Assembly (NCBI RefSeq): GCF_019649055.1
Contig: NW_026570314.1
Span: 372,001 to 436,000, forward strand
Reading direction: 5' to 3'
Source of the DNA: Paramacrobiotus metropolitanus
Lineage: Eukaryota > Tardigrada > Eutardigrada > Parachela > Macrobiotidae
Length of the DNA: 64,000 bases
This document shows positions 1 to 11,272 of this stretch, in pieces. Under the pieces are notes generated by a model, which was not told the DNA's origin, made no database searches, and saw only the letters and a program-made list of their open reading frames with translations. Numbering within the stretch: position 1 is the stretch's first letter; each line of letters starts with the position of its first letter. A program made the position numbers and the translations under genes.

Positions 1-2185
1 CGGTTATTCCACAGTAAACAACCATCGCATATTGAATATGCGTTCTTCCGGCGACTGTACGCCACTAACTCTGTTGGAACCTTGTTTGGCCATACATTCA
101 AATGGAACTGTTTGACTCGGTCAATCTCACTGTCTTTCGCACTCGCTGCACGAATCACTTCAGCTGATACTGGCATACTGGATAGAATTTCACTTTCTAT
201 CAAATTGACCACTTCTGTCTTGCCCAAATCTTCTTCGTCAAACAAATCTGATGACTTAATCGGCAGTCTACTGAGACCATCTGCCTGACCAAAATCTGAC
301 GTTCTACGGTACTCGATTCGGAACGTGTAACCCATGAGCACAATGGCCCACTGCTGCAACCTGTTTGCAGTAACTACTGGCACACCTTTCTTGCTTCCGA
401 ACACCGTAACCAGCGGCTTATGGTCAGTTAACAAGACGAACTCTCGACCGTACAGATACTGGTGAAACCGTTTTACACCAAAGACTAAACCGAGTGCCTC
501 CTTCTCAATTTGACCGTAATTCTGCTCAGCTGATGTCAGCGTCTTCGATATGTGCGCTATCGGCTTATCACTACCGTCAGGCATCCTGTGGCTCAACACT
601 GCACCTATACCATACTTCGATGCATCAGCTGCCAACACTAGCGGCAATTCAGGGTTGAAATGCACTAACTGAGTAGCTTTCGTCAAATCATCTTTTAGCG
701 ACAAGAATTCTTTCTTTCTCTCACACCCTTGCAAGATACTTTCAATGAGCTGCTGAAATATACTAGGCGCACTGGCCACACCGAACGGCAGTCGGTTGTA
801 TTTAAACAAACCCTTATGGGTATTAATAACGAGCAGCTTCGAACTCTCATCGTCAACTGGGATCTGATTATAAGCTTCTCTCAAATCAATCTTGCAAAAC
901 ACTACACCGCCATTTAATTTGGCAAAAAGCTCATCTGGGTGCGGTAGCGGATACTTGTGCACGTCAAGTGCATCATTCAGACCAGTGCTCAAATCAGAAC
1001 ATATCCTGAAATTTTTCTTCGGTTTCTTTATGTAAACCGTCGGCGCTGCCCACTCGGCATGATCAACGGGTGTTAGGACACCTATACTGACTAACCGGTC
1101 AATATCTTCTTCAACTTCTTCCTTCAAAGCAAACGGCACGGGTCTGGCTTTACAAAACACTGGCCTCGCATTCTCCTTGAGATACAGATGCGCCTTAAAA
1201 TTCTTGCAACACCCGAGCTCATCTCGGAATACAGCCTTATGCTTCTGTAGCACATGCGCCAACTTCAGCTTCTCAGTTACTGTGCAGACGTTACCTTGTT
1301 GCAACTGCTTCAAACTCAATGCACTAAGCTCTAACTGAGATATCCAATCACGGCCAATAATGCTACAACCACGCTCTGTCACTAGCGCTTTCAGCGTTTT
1401 CATTACGCCTCTATGCTGTACCTGTACCTCGACAGTACCCATCAGCGGTATCTGATGACCAGTAAAACTGTGCAGTACTTCATCTGCTTTTCTCAACTTC
1501 GGCGCTCCAACCCTGCGCCATGTCAGCTTACTCATGATTGTCACTGACGATCCTGTGTCTAACTCCATTGGCACGTTCTTACCGTTCATCGTTAACGGTA
1601 CAAATATCGACGTGGGCGTCACTGGACCTGTCCTCAGTACATCGTACTCCTGAGTTCTGACATAATTAGTCCTTCTCTGATCTCTGCCTTCCTTCTTCGG
1701 TGCCTTGCACACCTTGGCAGTATGCCCTGTCTTTCCACAGTTATAGCACTTTGCATTCTTGTGCGGACAATCTGGCTTCATATGACTGGTAGAGCCACAG
1801 CCAAAACATGCTGACTTACGACCAACATTGTTGTTACCACCGCGACCTCTAAAACGACCTCGGCCACGCCCATGAAAACCTCCGCGTTTTATAGCGGCTA
1901 CATCTGGCGACTGCGACTTTGAACCTGACTGCTTCGCATCTGCACGACTCTGCTCATACTTATCTGCTTCTTCGTACAGCGTATCGAACTTCTCCACTGA
2001 GGAGACTGGCAATGAGTACAGGTATCTACGCGTCGTCTCACTCGCTACACCTGACATGAACGCAGCGCACAGCTGGTCGTCAACAAATGTATCTGGAAAA
2101 TCGCATTTAACTGCTTGATTCCTGAGGCTATTGCTGAAATCTAACAACGTCTGACCTGCCTGCTGCTTAATGCTGAAAAGTTTGC
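1..2185 (-). CDS. pol: Gag C-terminus, protease, RT and RNase H polyprotein, partial, RT deleted
   Basis: An open frame without stops from about 2185 to the window edge. In order it shows two CX2CX4HX4C zinc knuckles (CFGCGSTSHMKPDC and CYNCGKTGHTAKVC, near 1730-1815), an aspartic protease with LDTGSS (near 1555), RT blocks 1-4 ending in LPFGVASAPSIFQQ (near 750), and RNase H (LAADASKYGIGAVL, TDHKPL). After SIFQQLIESILQGC the sequence goes straight to ERKKEFLSLKDDL. The YxDD catalytic loop, thumb and connection, about 110 residues in related elements, are missing without loss of frame. An RT lacking YxDD cannot be catalytic. The integrase would follow to the left of position 1. Confidence 0.9.
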
Positions 2186-2551
2186 TCGTTCGACTCGCAC
2201 GTTCGTACGCTTACTATAAGCGACCTTGAGCTTACTGTACAGCTCGTCGAAGGTGAACGCGCCAGGATCCTTCGGACGGCACATGGAGGCTAGCATCTCC
2301 ATTGCCTTCGGAGCCAACGATCCCAGGAGCAGCGGCTTCTTCCTGTCCGTAGCCATCCCATGGGAGGACAGGTGACTGTCAAACTGGATCCGCCAGGTCT
2401 CCAGTTTGATGACCTCTGGATCGAACTTCGCCAGGCGGGGCAATCCGGTAGAATCCGCTTCTTCTCCGGCCACATCCTGCCTGGTCTGCGTCACGGACGT
2501 ACGGACAACGGTACTCGTGCTAGTACCATCCGTATTTCCAGTGGTAGACAT
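2141..2551 (-). CDS. gag: Gag (N-terminal part) of left Gypsy element
   Basis: A 136-residue ORF starting at an ATG 36 bp downstream of the PBS. Residues about 45-120 have the pattern of a retrotransposon Gag capsid domain (FDPEVIKLETWRIQFDSHL, then a leucine-rich stretch and FDELYSKLKVAY). The last ten or so residues look like noise. The Gag pattern continues in the -1 frame (SIKQQAGQTLLDFS), which stays open into the zinc knuckles and pol. The shift lies near 2170-2180. I see no canonical slippery heptamer there, so an indel is as likely as programmed frameshifting. Confidence 0.8.
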   Translation of the reverse strand: MSTTGNTDGTSTSTVVRTSVTQTRQDVAGEEADSTGLPRLAKFDPEVIKLETWRIQFDSHLSSHGMATDRKKPLLLGSLAPKAMEMLASMCRPKDPGAFTFDELYSKLKVAYSKRTNVRVERANFSALSSRQVRRC

Positions 2552-2587
2552 TATTCCAGATTAAAAACTTTTTTAAAAATTGCTATC

Positions 2588-2601
2588 ATCCTTCACGCCA
2601 A
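2588..2601 (-). promoter_or_regulatory. Primer binding site of left Gypsy element
   Basis: The minus strand reads TTGGCGTGAAGGAT directly after the LTR end. TGGCG is the complement of a tRNA 3' end CGCCA, so the discriminator base is G, as in tRNA-Ser. The mini LTR element at 52568-53810 carries the same TTGGCGTGAAG after its own LTR. Confidence 0.6.
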
Positions 2602-2763
2602 TGTGAAGTATCCAATAATACTTTATTAGATGTGTACAGTAGGACGACTGATGATAGACTAAATATAAAAGTAGGAAAACATACAAACATTCTCTCAGAG
2701 ATACTGCAACGTTGCTAGGCTCATATAAAGTACTACAGTACTTTATAGTACATACACTACACA
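2602..2763 (-). repeat. Candidate 5' LTR of the left Gypsy element
   Basis: The inner edge is supported: on the minus strand the sequence ends in CACA immediately before a PBS-like TTGGCGTGAAGG. The outer edge is a guess, taken at TGTGTAGTGTATG, which gives a TG...CA unit of about 162 bp. The partner LTR lies outside the window, so length and target duplication cannot be tested here. Confidence 0.45.
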
Positions 2764-3065
2764 TAATTATAGCTGGAAGTTACTGTGAAGTGCAGATTGC
2801 AGCCTTTTCGCTCACATATTATCATCTCAACTCATACCACGAACAGCGTATGGCCCAGAAAAGACTTCTTCAGATAAAACAAAAAATACGTTCCAGCCAT
2901 CAAACAGTTATCTGTGAGCCCACCACATCCTTAGAGAATGGAACACCGAAGTGGGATGAAATACATGAAATTACTTGCTAAGTATGGTGCATCAGCAAAA
3001 ACGTTATTTGTGTACGCTTAAAGTGAACGAAACCAGCGAGAAAAGCAGTTCAATGTGGATTTTGA

Positions 3066-4969
3066 TCACGTGGCGGCGAGCTTGGCTTTCTTCCATGCTT
3101 TCAGATCTTCGCTATCCAAGCACAGATTGGCAAAGCGCTTACCGTGCTCTTTCCAGCAATAACGGACCGAATGCACTCCCGGCCGCCGCAGGCCGACGTA
3201 TTCCGCAAGATAGCGGCAGCAACCTCCGTAGTGGTAACACAGCCGTTGACCGCGTTTCAGAATATCCACCGCTCGGATAATCTTGTCGGGTGCAACCACA
3301 GACTCGTTCTGTGCGTACGCATAGATGAAGGTTATGTTGGGCGCGCTGACGCCCGTGACGAGGGCCGCGTACCACAACTCGCCGGATTTCACAAAGATCT
3401 CTTCCTGGTCCTTGAAGGTAAAAGCGCCGACGCGGTGCACGGCGCCCTGACGCGGCTCGGTCGGGAAAGGCAGCGATGGCTTGACTGTGGCGTGTTTGTA
3501 TTGGTAGATGTCCCGCAATTCGGCTTGCTGCAGCATGCCAGTCTGCAAAAAGGCCGTTACACTAGCAATCAAACCAGTCATATAAAATTATTTGTTCGGC
3601 AGAAAACACGCAAACGAGAACTTGCTTTAGTGAACAAGCACATCCGTAACATTCACCACAAAGTTTTTTTTCAATCATGAAAAATACAGACTACAATCCA
3701 GGACATGGGCCACATGGCTATCTTTTTTATTCGGACCGCCAAACCGGCAGGCTAAGTAAAAAGAAGTTAAAGGTAAACCTTTGGCAGCTTCCTATTCAGT
3801 CTCAAAATTACACCAATTCCGCAGGTTTTCACTCAGGAGACCGGTTTTTATGTTGCGCCTTGACTTCGTTCTACACTATACATGCACGTACGCTTTATAT
3901 GAACCAACCTTGGCGGGTCCGTCCAGCAGCTGCGCAATGCGGAGCATGGGGAAACGGATAAGGTTTAGTGCCGCACCCAGCGTCTGCCGTCGATTTTCGG
4001 GGGTTGGCTCCATGTCGGCACGGGCGCAGGCAGCCGCCGCCCACCTGCAGCAGTAATCCAAAATTAAGTTTGAACACCATAATTTTGTTATCAACACTCG
4101 AATTTTTTACTATTGTGCGTCGGAAGCTCACCGTTCGACAGCCAAGTAGATTGTGTTTTCGTCGGTGGTCAATGTATCGCGCCGCAGAATCATCATCAAC
4201 GTCTCATGCTCCATGTTTTCAAAATGTTCGGACTGCAGCGCCAGTTCAGTAGACCGGTCCACAAACTCTAAACACGTCTGCGTGGCTTTTTCAGCGTCCC
4301 ATAATTTTGCCTAAAAATAATAACCAGGCTATAAGAGAGGTTACATGCCATAAACTGGAGTAACACACCTTTTCGAAATGTGTCAGCCAATTGGTCCCGT
4401 TTAGTTGGCCGGCCAAGAACGTGCAGCAGGCTTCCACTAGCTGCGGGATGTCGTAGCGCTTCCCACAGTACAGGGTCTGGTACACATTATCCAGTGTCAA
4501 GTCTTCCATCGTGTCGGTATACAGAAAGCTATTAAGACTCTGCTGTTAGCATATTCTGATCACTTAATTAAAACGGATTGGAACAGTTTCCAAAAGCTAA
4601 TAAGTACGACCAGAAGGATTACCTAAGCATATTCGCAAAGGCGTCAGGGAACACGTCCGGGATCTCGATGGGGTCCGCCCCGCTCTCCGTCCGGCCCAAG
4701 TTGAACATGGCATTGAAGACGTCACTGCTGACGCTTAAAATGTACCTGCAGAAAATTAGCCACACATACAAGGAAAGCGCGGCAGTAGCGATGTGATGTG
4801 CAGGGACATATCCTTACTTGTGAGCTCGAAATATCTTGGCCTCGCCGTGGTCCCTCCCGACGGCGAACTCCACGTCGCTCAGCTCAGGACGCGCCAGCGA
4901 CCGCTTCATGCGGTTAGCGATATTGGCTACTGCACCGCGGCGCTGCGGATTGACAACATTGTCCGACAT
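3066..4969 (-). CDS. BTB-BACK protein with an unfamiliar C-terminal domain, six exons, intact
   Basis: Exons by splice sites and frame: 4969-4818, 4745-4623, 4537-4369, 4310-4132, 4044-3909 and 3542-3066. They sum to 1,236 nt (411 aa) with every junction in frame. An in-frame ATG at 5008 would add 13 residues. Exons 1-3 encode a BTB/POZ domain (LSDVEFAVGRDHGEAKIFRAHK, then YILSVSSDVFNAMF). Exons 3-5 encode BACK (FLYTDTMEDL, ENRRQTLG, IRFPMLRIAQLLDGPAK). Such proteins usually act as Cullin-3 substrate adaptors. The BTBD1/2/3/6 group ends in a PHR domain, but exon 6 here (158 aa) does not look like PHR. It starts KPSLPFPTEPR and has an FKDQEEIFVKSGELWYAALV strand pattern that could be an SH3- or Tudor-like barrel. 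Four relatives lie in this window. The order of introns matches the split gene at 11273. Confidence 0.85.
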
Positions 4970-5008
4970 GGTAGATCTGACGCTCCTGTAAGCAAGCACA
5001 GATTGCAA

Positions 5009-5917
5009 ATAGTTTAGTTTTGGGTTAAAGGTTGTGCGGAAAAAGTAGTAAAAGGTAAAACTCGACTAGCCGAAATAATTGAATCCCGCACGGATCCATG
5101 TATGTCGATACGACAGTAACCTCACTATTCTTACCGAAGACTGTCGTACGAAAAAATAACTTGTACGAGTACGGAATGCAGAAATGACACGCTTACAAAA
5201 ACCATAAATGAGAACCGCAAAATAACCTTTCAACCTGGGGAACTCAAGAAAAAATTTAAAGCGGATCTGGTCTACATTCAGGATACCGAACGAGTGCCAT
5301 GTTCATCGGATTCAGTGAAGTAAAACTGCCGGTAGATTAGAGGAGGGACAAAAGACTTGCAGTTGCCGCCCGTAAGGGGGTGCAGGCCGGCCAGAAGTGA
5401 AAACAGTTCCGGAAATTGAAGAAAGTGAGGCCTGTGAGGGGGCAGTCAATCTACAGCTTGAGTTAAAATACTGTAAAAATGGCTTTATAAGCGGGTTGCG
5501 TTGTATGCATAACATCCTCGTTCGTCCCAAACTCTTGATTCTTGGGGATTAGTATCTGTAGATACGTTTTTAAACATTTTATAGCATCCATTCTATTTGA
5601 CAGTCACTGTAATGCCAAATTTTGAAATTTTCTGCAAATCTATAATGTAGATCCGTAAGAAAAATTTCTGTATTAAAAATTCTGAAAGAAATATGTAGCT
5701 TAAATCCCATTTAGACTGATTTAGTATAAAAAAGTAGCTAACTTTGCTGCTTGTGCATAGCAAACGGCGAGTTTCTTCGCCTGGAAAAGCAGGGGCTATT
5801 ATGAAAATTATAATCATTCTGGTTTGCGTTGTTGTTGTTATACTTACGAGATGTATGTTATCAGAAGTTCAGAACTACCCACTTACGTAGTCCATTGTAA
5901 ATTTTCCTGTACTGCAG
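5009..5917. other. Spacer between BTB-BACK paralogs
   Basis: No coding exon, repeat or RNA gene that I can support. It should hold the promoter of the minus-strand gene at 4969. I looked here for exons 1-4 of the plus-strand paralog at 5918 and found none. Confidence 0.5.
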
Positions 5918-6716
5918 ATGGGCAACTGCCACCTGCATCCGCGGCAGCGTGGAGCCTGTGGGCGGGAATCGACGCAATGTGCTGGGAGACGCACTGTCCA
6001 TGCTTCGATTTTCGCTATTCACCGATGCTGAGCTGGCCAAAGTTGTCAAAGGGTGAAAATTCTTCACTTTCCTAAATTAGATTTCTGTAAAAAGCAGTTT
6101 TGTTACCACTTATGTTGGCGCACTGCAGACAGCGGAGTTTGCCGATATCCACCTGTGGCGGACGGTTTCACCGCAGCCGCTGTCCTTCCCTACTGAACCG
6201 CGAACACCCCGGACCGTTCAGATTATTGGGGACGCCAAATTCCAGCTGAAAGAAGAGGTGTTTGTGAACGCCAACGGGCACTGGTACTTCGGAGGGGAGG
6301 TCATCGGGGTGGACGCATACGAGTTCGTGGTGGCTGGTTTTCGGGGGAAGTTTAAACGTCCATACCAAAGACTGTTTCGAGCGAAGGAATTTCTGAAAGG
6401 TCGCAAGAGAGTGCTGGCGCGTATACATGGCGAATATTTTCAAACTGATGGACAACACTCGTCGCTTTGCCCGAGTTTTTACAACATTTGCCGCTTTGGA
6501 CGGGGACTGACAGTGCCGGTCAGGGATTTGGTGGTTTCGAAATGGTGTGAAAGGTACAAATGTCGGCGATGTCGAGTCCATCAGCGAGCTAATCAAAAAG
6601 CATATGAAGCGGTATCGTTCGACAGCGAGCCCGATGGGTACATGTATGACAGTGGCGAGAGCACAGACAACGACGAGTACAATTTGAAGAAGTGGAGTTA
6701 TAATGATAATGACTAG
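5918..6716 (+). pseudogene. BTB-BACK paralog, only exons 5 and 6 present
   Basis: Exon 5 (5918-6052) follows a CTGCAG acceptor and encodes the end of BACK (WATATCIRGSV, LGDALSMLRFSLFTDAELAK). A 45-bp intron (GGTGAAAA...GCAG) joins in frame to exon 6 (6098-6716). Exon 6 carries the same C-terminal domain as the gene at 3066 (FPTEPRTPRTVQI, GDAKFQLKEEVFV, GHWYFGGEVIGVDAYEFVVA) plus CX2C pairs and an acidic Asp/Ser tail. Both exons are open and spliceable, but no BTB exons lie upstream within 900 bp. I read it as a 5'-truncated duplicate. A gene with a long first intron remains possible. Confidence 0.65.
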
Positions 6717-7199
6717 GTTTGAATTTGGTTTATAGTTTATCGTCCCTTAGTACTCTGAACACTCCTGAGCACTTTCGTAATTTGTCTCTTTGTCTTAAGT
6801 GGTCATAGAATAATTATCAAACTTTTCGGCATTTCTATTTATTCCGTTGTTTCTACATACTGCAGAGTGCAGACATTAAATTAAACAGTTTCTGCATTTG
6901 TTTTGCTGTTGTTTTACTGGACGCACTTTTGGGTATTAGTAGTTGAGCTCAGCTGAGGGTATTCATAATGACACCGTACTTGAGAGTCACCTTCTCTCAA
7001 AAATCGCCGCTTAATGGTGTAGAATGCAAACAAGACACCTTTCCACGTCAACATGAGACAGTCAGTATCCTACCACACCGCGGTCATGCAGTACCCGTGC
7101 ATGAAAAGCGAGTGCATTTTTAATGTAGGTAACATAATGGCGTTTTTGCGTTGATTCCCATTTTTTCTGGTCATTCTAGTTTTGGGAACGAGATTTTTA
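6717..7199. other. Convergent 3' spacer
   Basis: It lies between the plus-strand BTB-BACK fragment and the minus-strand GPCR. Nothing recognised. Confidence 0.5.
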
Positions 7200-8168
7200 C
7201 CGCAATAAATTACGCCTTGAACCTCTGAAGGCGAAAATAAGAAGGACTGGATCCAGTAAGGCCTGCACCAGCCAGAGAACATCAAAAATTACGTTCACCG
7301 TATCGAATACTTGTGCGGCCGCGCTGTGCTGCACAAGCGGCTGGACTAGTTCCCAGATTAGCGACGGCAGCCAGAAACAGGCTAGACTGCCGGTTAGCGC
7401 CATCAGGACGCGGAAAGTCCGTGGATCCGGTGTACTGACTGCGCGCCGGCGGTGGCTTATACCGCTCCCTTCCGAGCGGCCGCTATCCTGACTAAGCATG
7501 TCTGTAATGGGACGCACTCTCAAAAAGGCTTGCCGACGCCACTGAATGACGGGATACAGCACCATGACGCCGATGACTGGTAGGAAAAGAACAGCAACAA
7601 AGGTCATCATTTCCCATGTTACAACGGAGCGGCTGATGGCAGCTGGAATATCGATGATGTCCAGGAGACAGTCAACCGGGTGGCTGGCCATCCGGTAGAC
7701 AAACAAGGGCAGTAGCCACAACAGCACATACATCCATGTTAGGGCGCAGGAACTGATGGCGGCGCGGACACTATGACTCCGCCGGTAGAAATACGGACGG
7801 ATCACCGCCAGCAATCGGTTAATCGTAATCAAAAGATGGGAATGAGCCATAACGGCGAAGAGTAGCCAATTAGACAGTGTGTAGAATGCGCACTGGCCAA
7901 AGGTCAAGGATGTTGTGTGCAGTATATTCAGTAGATCCAAGGGAACGATAATGAGGCTGGCCGCGATGTTGAGAACGAACAGATGCAATAAGTAGACCCT
8001 AAAGGCCGCTGAGTGGTCGCTTTTTGCGGTGTAGACGGAGAATGCCGCCAGTGCGTTAAGAACGACAACGACCACCAGGAAGACGGCGTAGATGGACACC
8101 GCTACTGTTTGAATGCCAACGGTCGCCAGAAGGATACTTTCAAGATGGGATGATGTGGAGTTGTTCAT
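7200..8168 (-). CDS. Rhodopsin-like G protein-coupled receptor, intronless
   Basis: About 323 residues from the ATG at 8168 (MNNSTSS, with an N-glycosylation site). An in-frame upstream ATG at 8210 would add 14 hydrophobic residues. Seven hydrophobic segments are visible: TM1 near 20-45 (YAVFLVVVVVLNALAAF, with the class A Asn), TM2 with the LN...P pattern, TM3 after the conserved Cys of GQCAFYTLSNWL, TM4 with W, TM5 with P, TM6 with FWLPSLIW, and TM7. The ECL2 Cys is present (VDCLLDI). The usual E/DRY is INR (INRLLAVIRP) and NPxxY is DPVLLIF, so micro-switches are divergent. The ligand is unknown. Relatives occur as broken copies at 42355 and 43735. Confidence 0.85.
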
Positions 8169-9179
8169 TGCTGACGATGAGATAACGTAAAGTAAGCACC
8201 AACACAGCACAAAGTGCGGAGATTATGTTACTTTGCAGCCGATAAGTGGCATCTTACCCGCCTGACCTAAAACACAATAGCTTAGCGTTATTAGCGGTGC
8301 GCAGTTAAAAAATTCCATACAAAGATCAGCAAACATTGTGTGACAGAAACACATCCAGGACGCGTAACCAAATATTTGTACTTTATTATAGCGATCGTAA
8401 ATTACACACAGCCGGGTTCGAAGTGGTTTCGAACAGAAAAGGGCTTATTTGCGCAATAAGCCTTAAAACAAAGCATCCACGTTTTCTGTTCCCCCACTAC
8501 ACTGTAAATAATAACAGCAGACGTACCAAAGAGGTCGGTGGTTAGAGCTCGTGCCCTGAGCGAAATCATATAAACATGAAACAGCGTTATCGTTACTGCC
8601 GTCAGAATGTTCGAGGTAAAACCGCTTCCTACTCAGTAGGAGGACTGGAACGGCGTAATTTTAGCGGATCGGAATTTTTGTCGGATTTGTGCGTCCGCTG
8701 CAGTCCCCTTCCATAGTTAATAAACGTTAGTAACCATAATTCAAGATCAGGCCAAGCGTTGATCAATGTCATAAGCCCTCTTGTCGGTCTTTTGCACAAC
8801 CAGGATTAGGAGGACCTGGAAACAAATGAAAGAATACAGCTGTATGAACTCAAAGCTAAATACAGGGTGTACACATTTCTGTGTAAAGAGTACAAAAGAA
8901 CAGATGCGTGATCGCAGCGATATTGTATGTACCTATACCTCTACAAGAAAAATTCCGTGCATGGTTTACGGCAAACAATCTGACCGAAATAATTTCCATA
9001 TACTGTAATATAGAATGTTTCGATGCATGAGCGGTATTGTTGCTAACACGAGAGGGTTTACTGCTTTCGATCGGTACCGATATATGGCACGGAGGATCTC
9101 CCGGCGATTCAAAAAGGTCGGGCTTTTTCTCCTGGGAAAGTAACAATGGCATGACGCCTTTGAATAGTTAGCATGGCCC
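8169..9179. other. Spacer upstream of GPCR
   Basis: AT-rich sequence with scattered short frames. I see no convincing gene. Any GPCR promoter on the minus strand would lie in its left part. Confidence 0.4.
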
Positions 9180-10320
9180 ATATGAAATGAAGTCACGGCA
9201 ACCTGCAATGCGGGGAGGATTGGCCCATACGTGCAAACGACGATTGGCCTACCGAACGCGTTCTGGATTAACGCATCGCGGTATCGGTGTCGTTGTAAAT
9301 ACCGTTGCAACCCACAAAAATATCGGTGGCGTGCTTGTACTGGTAGATTTCTCATAATTCGGCTTGCTGCAGCAGACCAGTCTACAAAAATACCGTTTCA
9401 TCAGCCATACAGTGGTGTCAAAACGTCTGACTAGTCAGTGTATTTTATCGACACAAAGACAGCAAACAAGAATTAATCACGCTGAACGAGTTAGGAAAGC
9501 AACAGCTTTTTAATTTAAGCACGGAAAATCCAACCTACAGTACAATATTATCATCGTTTCATGACCTTCGTAGTACGTGATACTTAAATTATTACCTTCC
9601 ATGGCTTACTATTACTATTACTTAATATTTGTAGAATTAGTCGTCTACTCTGTACAGTGCGCTAAAATATTAATTGCTGGGTAGCAATATACGTAAATGT
9701 CTCATGTTACAGTATCTCCACTTCATGGGTTTACTTTAGTTGTCGTTCTGCTGTGGTGCATTTATGAGCAATAAAACCTTAACTATTTCACATAACCGAC
9801 AGTCACGTAAAGCGGAGGCATAATGCCTTGGCAAGTACTTCCGGTTCAGTTCGATTAAGGTCGGAAGCCATTGTAAACCAATCAACCTTATGGGGCCGTA
9901 CAGCAGCTGGGCATCGCAGAGTAAGCGCGGAAAGGTGTAGAAACTCTCTCCAGCGTCTGCCGCCGGTTTTCGAGGTCGACTTTAATGTATTAGCACGGGT
10001 GCATGCAGCCGCCGTCGATCTACAGATATACCACCCAAAAGTTTTGGGTCAAAACCAAAAAAAAACATTCTTTCCAGAAAGCTGCTTCGTTTAGTATCGG
10101 CATTGGAGTCAGTTTTCCTGACGTTAAGTAACCTTCCGACAGACAAGTAAATGGCGTTCTCACTGGCTTTCAAGGGACCGCGCTGCTGCGGAATCATCAT
10201 CAGTGCTGGCGTCTCATGTGGAATATTTTCAAAATGTGCGGACTGGAATAACAGTGCGCGGGATCGATCCATGAAATAGCGGCGAGCCATCGACCTTGCC
10301 CGAGGCAAGTCCAACAGATC
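9180..10320 (-). pseudogene. BTB-BACK pseudogene (exons 4-6 remnants)
   Basis: Three blocks match exons 4, 5 and 6 of the 3066-4969 gene. Near 10310-10130 there is ALLFQSAHFENIPHET (intact gene: ALQSEHFENMEHET). Near 10020-9930 there is a BACK exon with ENRRQTLE. Near 9390-9190 the sequence TGLLQQAEL is followed by a stop and YQYKHAT. The blocks are separated by frameshifts and stops, and exon 6 is cut short. The BTB exons are absent. Confidence 0.7.
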
Positions 10321-10329
10321 CGATCTCGC

Positions 10330-11272
10330 CCCATCACGAAATCGAGCTAGGGTTTTGCTAGTCGGTCTTCGTTTTCTTAGGTTTCTTAATTTTGTTCAGT
10401 TTCTTATATTTTCATAGCTGTTTATAATAATCATGGCTTTTCTTATTCGTTTCTTTGTTTCGTCGAATTTCTTATAGTCACCGTCCTTGTGACGGTCGAT
10501 ATCGTGCGGTCAACATTGTAGCGGTCGACGCGATGTCTGTCGACGCAATGTCACTGAACTTAACACAACACCGCCCGGTGACCGCGCTCAACCTCTTCGT
10601 GCATTGGTGGCTGTATATGTCATCCATCGATAACCTTAGAAGCACCGATAAGCTTCGAGGTTGCAAAACCGGCAAAGAAACAAGCGGGTGCCACTGGAAC
10701 GTAGGGAAACGGGAAAATAATTTATGCCTGCAACTGTCGGAAATGTTTGTGAACCAAAGGAAAAATTACAAACTTTTTTACCACCATATTTTCAGAATAC
10801 TCAATAAGCACCTTGAATCAAGTGTCATATCTAGGCGGATTCTAATTAGCTAGTTACATTTTCGATGGAAGCGCCCTCTAACCGTCCCGCAAGCCATATT
10901 CCGCGCCATGTGGCTAGCCAAGCCCATTGAAAACTCACTTCTCGGCATCGTAAACCGAATGTCAGGTCTCGTTTATTTTGAATCGTTCGTCGAACGAGCG
11001 AGCACGTGTTTATTCCTTCGTTTTTCTCGGTAAAAATTACCACATTAGTTATTTCGTGCCTTCCTGCTTCCTCCAGCCTTTCTGGGCTTTTCTCAAGTGA
11101 ACTGTCATCGGAGGGAATACTGTTATAGCTTTGTGGGCGATTGTGGTGCGGTCTACGTCAGTGGCAGAAGCAGCAACATTATTTTCTAAACAGAACTTAA
11201 CGGCTTATTAGGCGAACTGTGCGCGTCCATACATTATCGACGAAAATACAGTATCTACCTGATTACCAAAGC
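10330..11272. other. Spacer, partly low complexity
   Basis: Around 10360-10560 there is TTTCTTAGG-like sequence and GTCGACGCGATGTC-like motifs that resemble, in degraded form, the fold-back element at 41023-42062. I see no gene. The promoter of the plus-strand BTB-BACK gene at 11273 should lie in the right part. Confidence 0.35.

Larger units (their letters stand above)
1..2763 (-). mobile_element. Ty3/Gypsy LTR retrotransposon, 5' part, runs off left edge
   Basis: Read on the minus strand the order is LTR, PBS, gag, two zinc knuckles, protease, RT and RNase H. The integrase and 3' LTR would lie beyond position 1. Domain order and RT sequence place it in Ty3/Gypsy, of the K02A2.6/mag-like sort. 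The RT core is internally deleted and gag is out of frame with pol, so this copy is probably dead. It lies just downstream of, and on the same strand as, the BTB-BACK gene at 3066-4969. Confidence 0.9.

Noticed and set aside
2165-2185. Programmed -1 frameshift between gag and pol of the left element
   Set aside because: The site reads AAACTTTTC, which is not a canonical X XXY YYZ heptamer in the gag frame. An indel is equally likely.
6168-6596. Minus-strand frame of 142 codons
   Set aside because: It lies opposite the well-supported BTB-BACK exon 6 on the plus strand and has no domain of its own.
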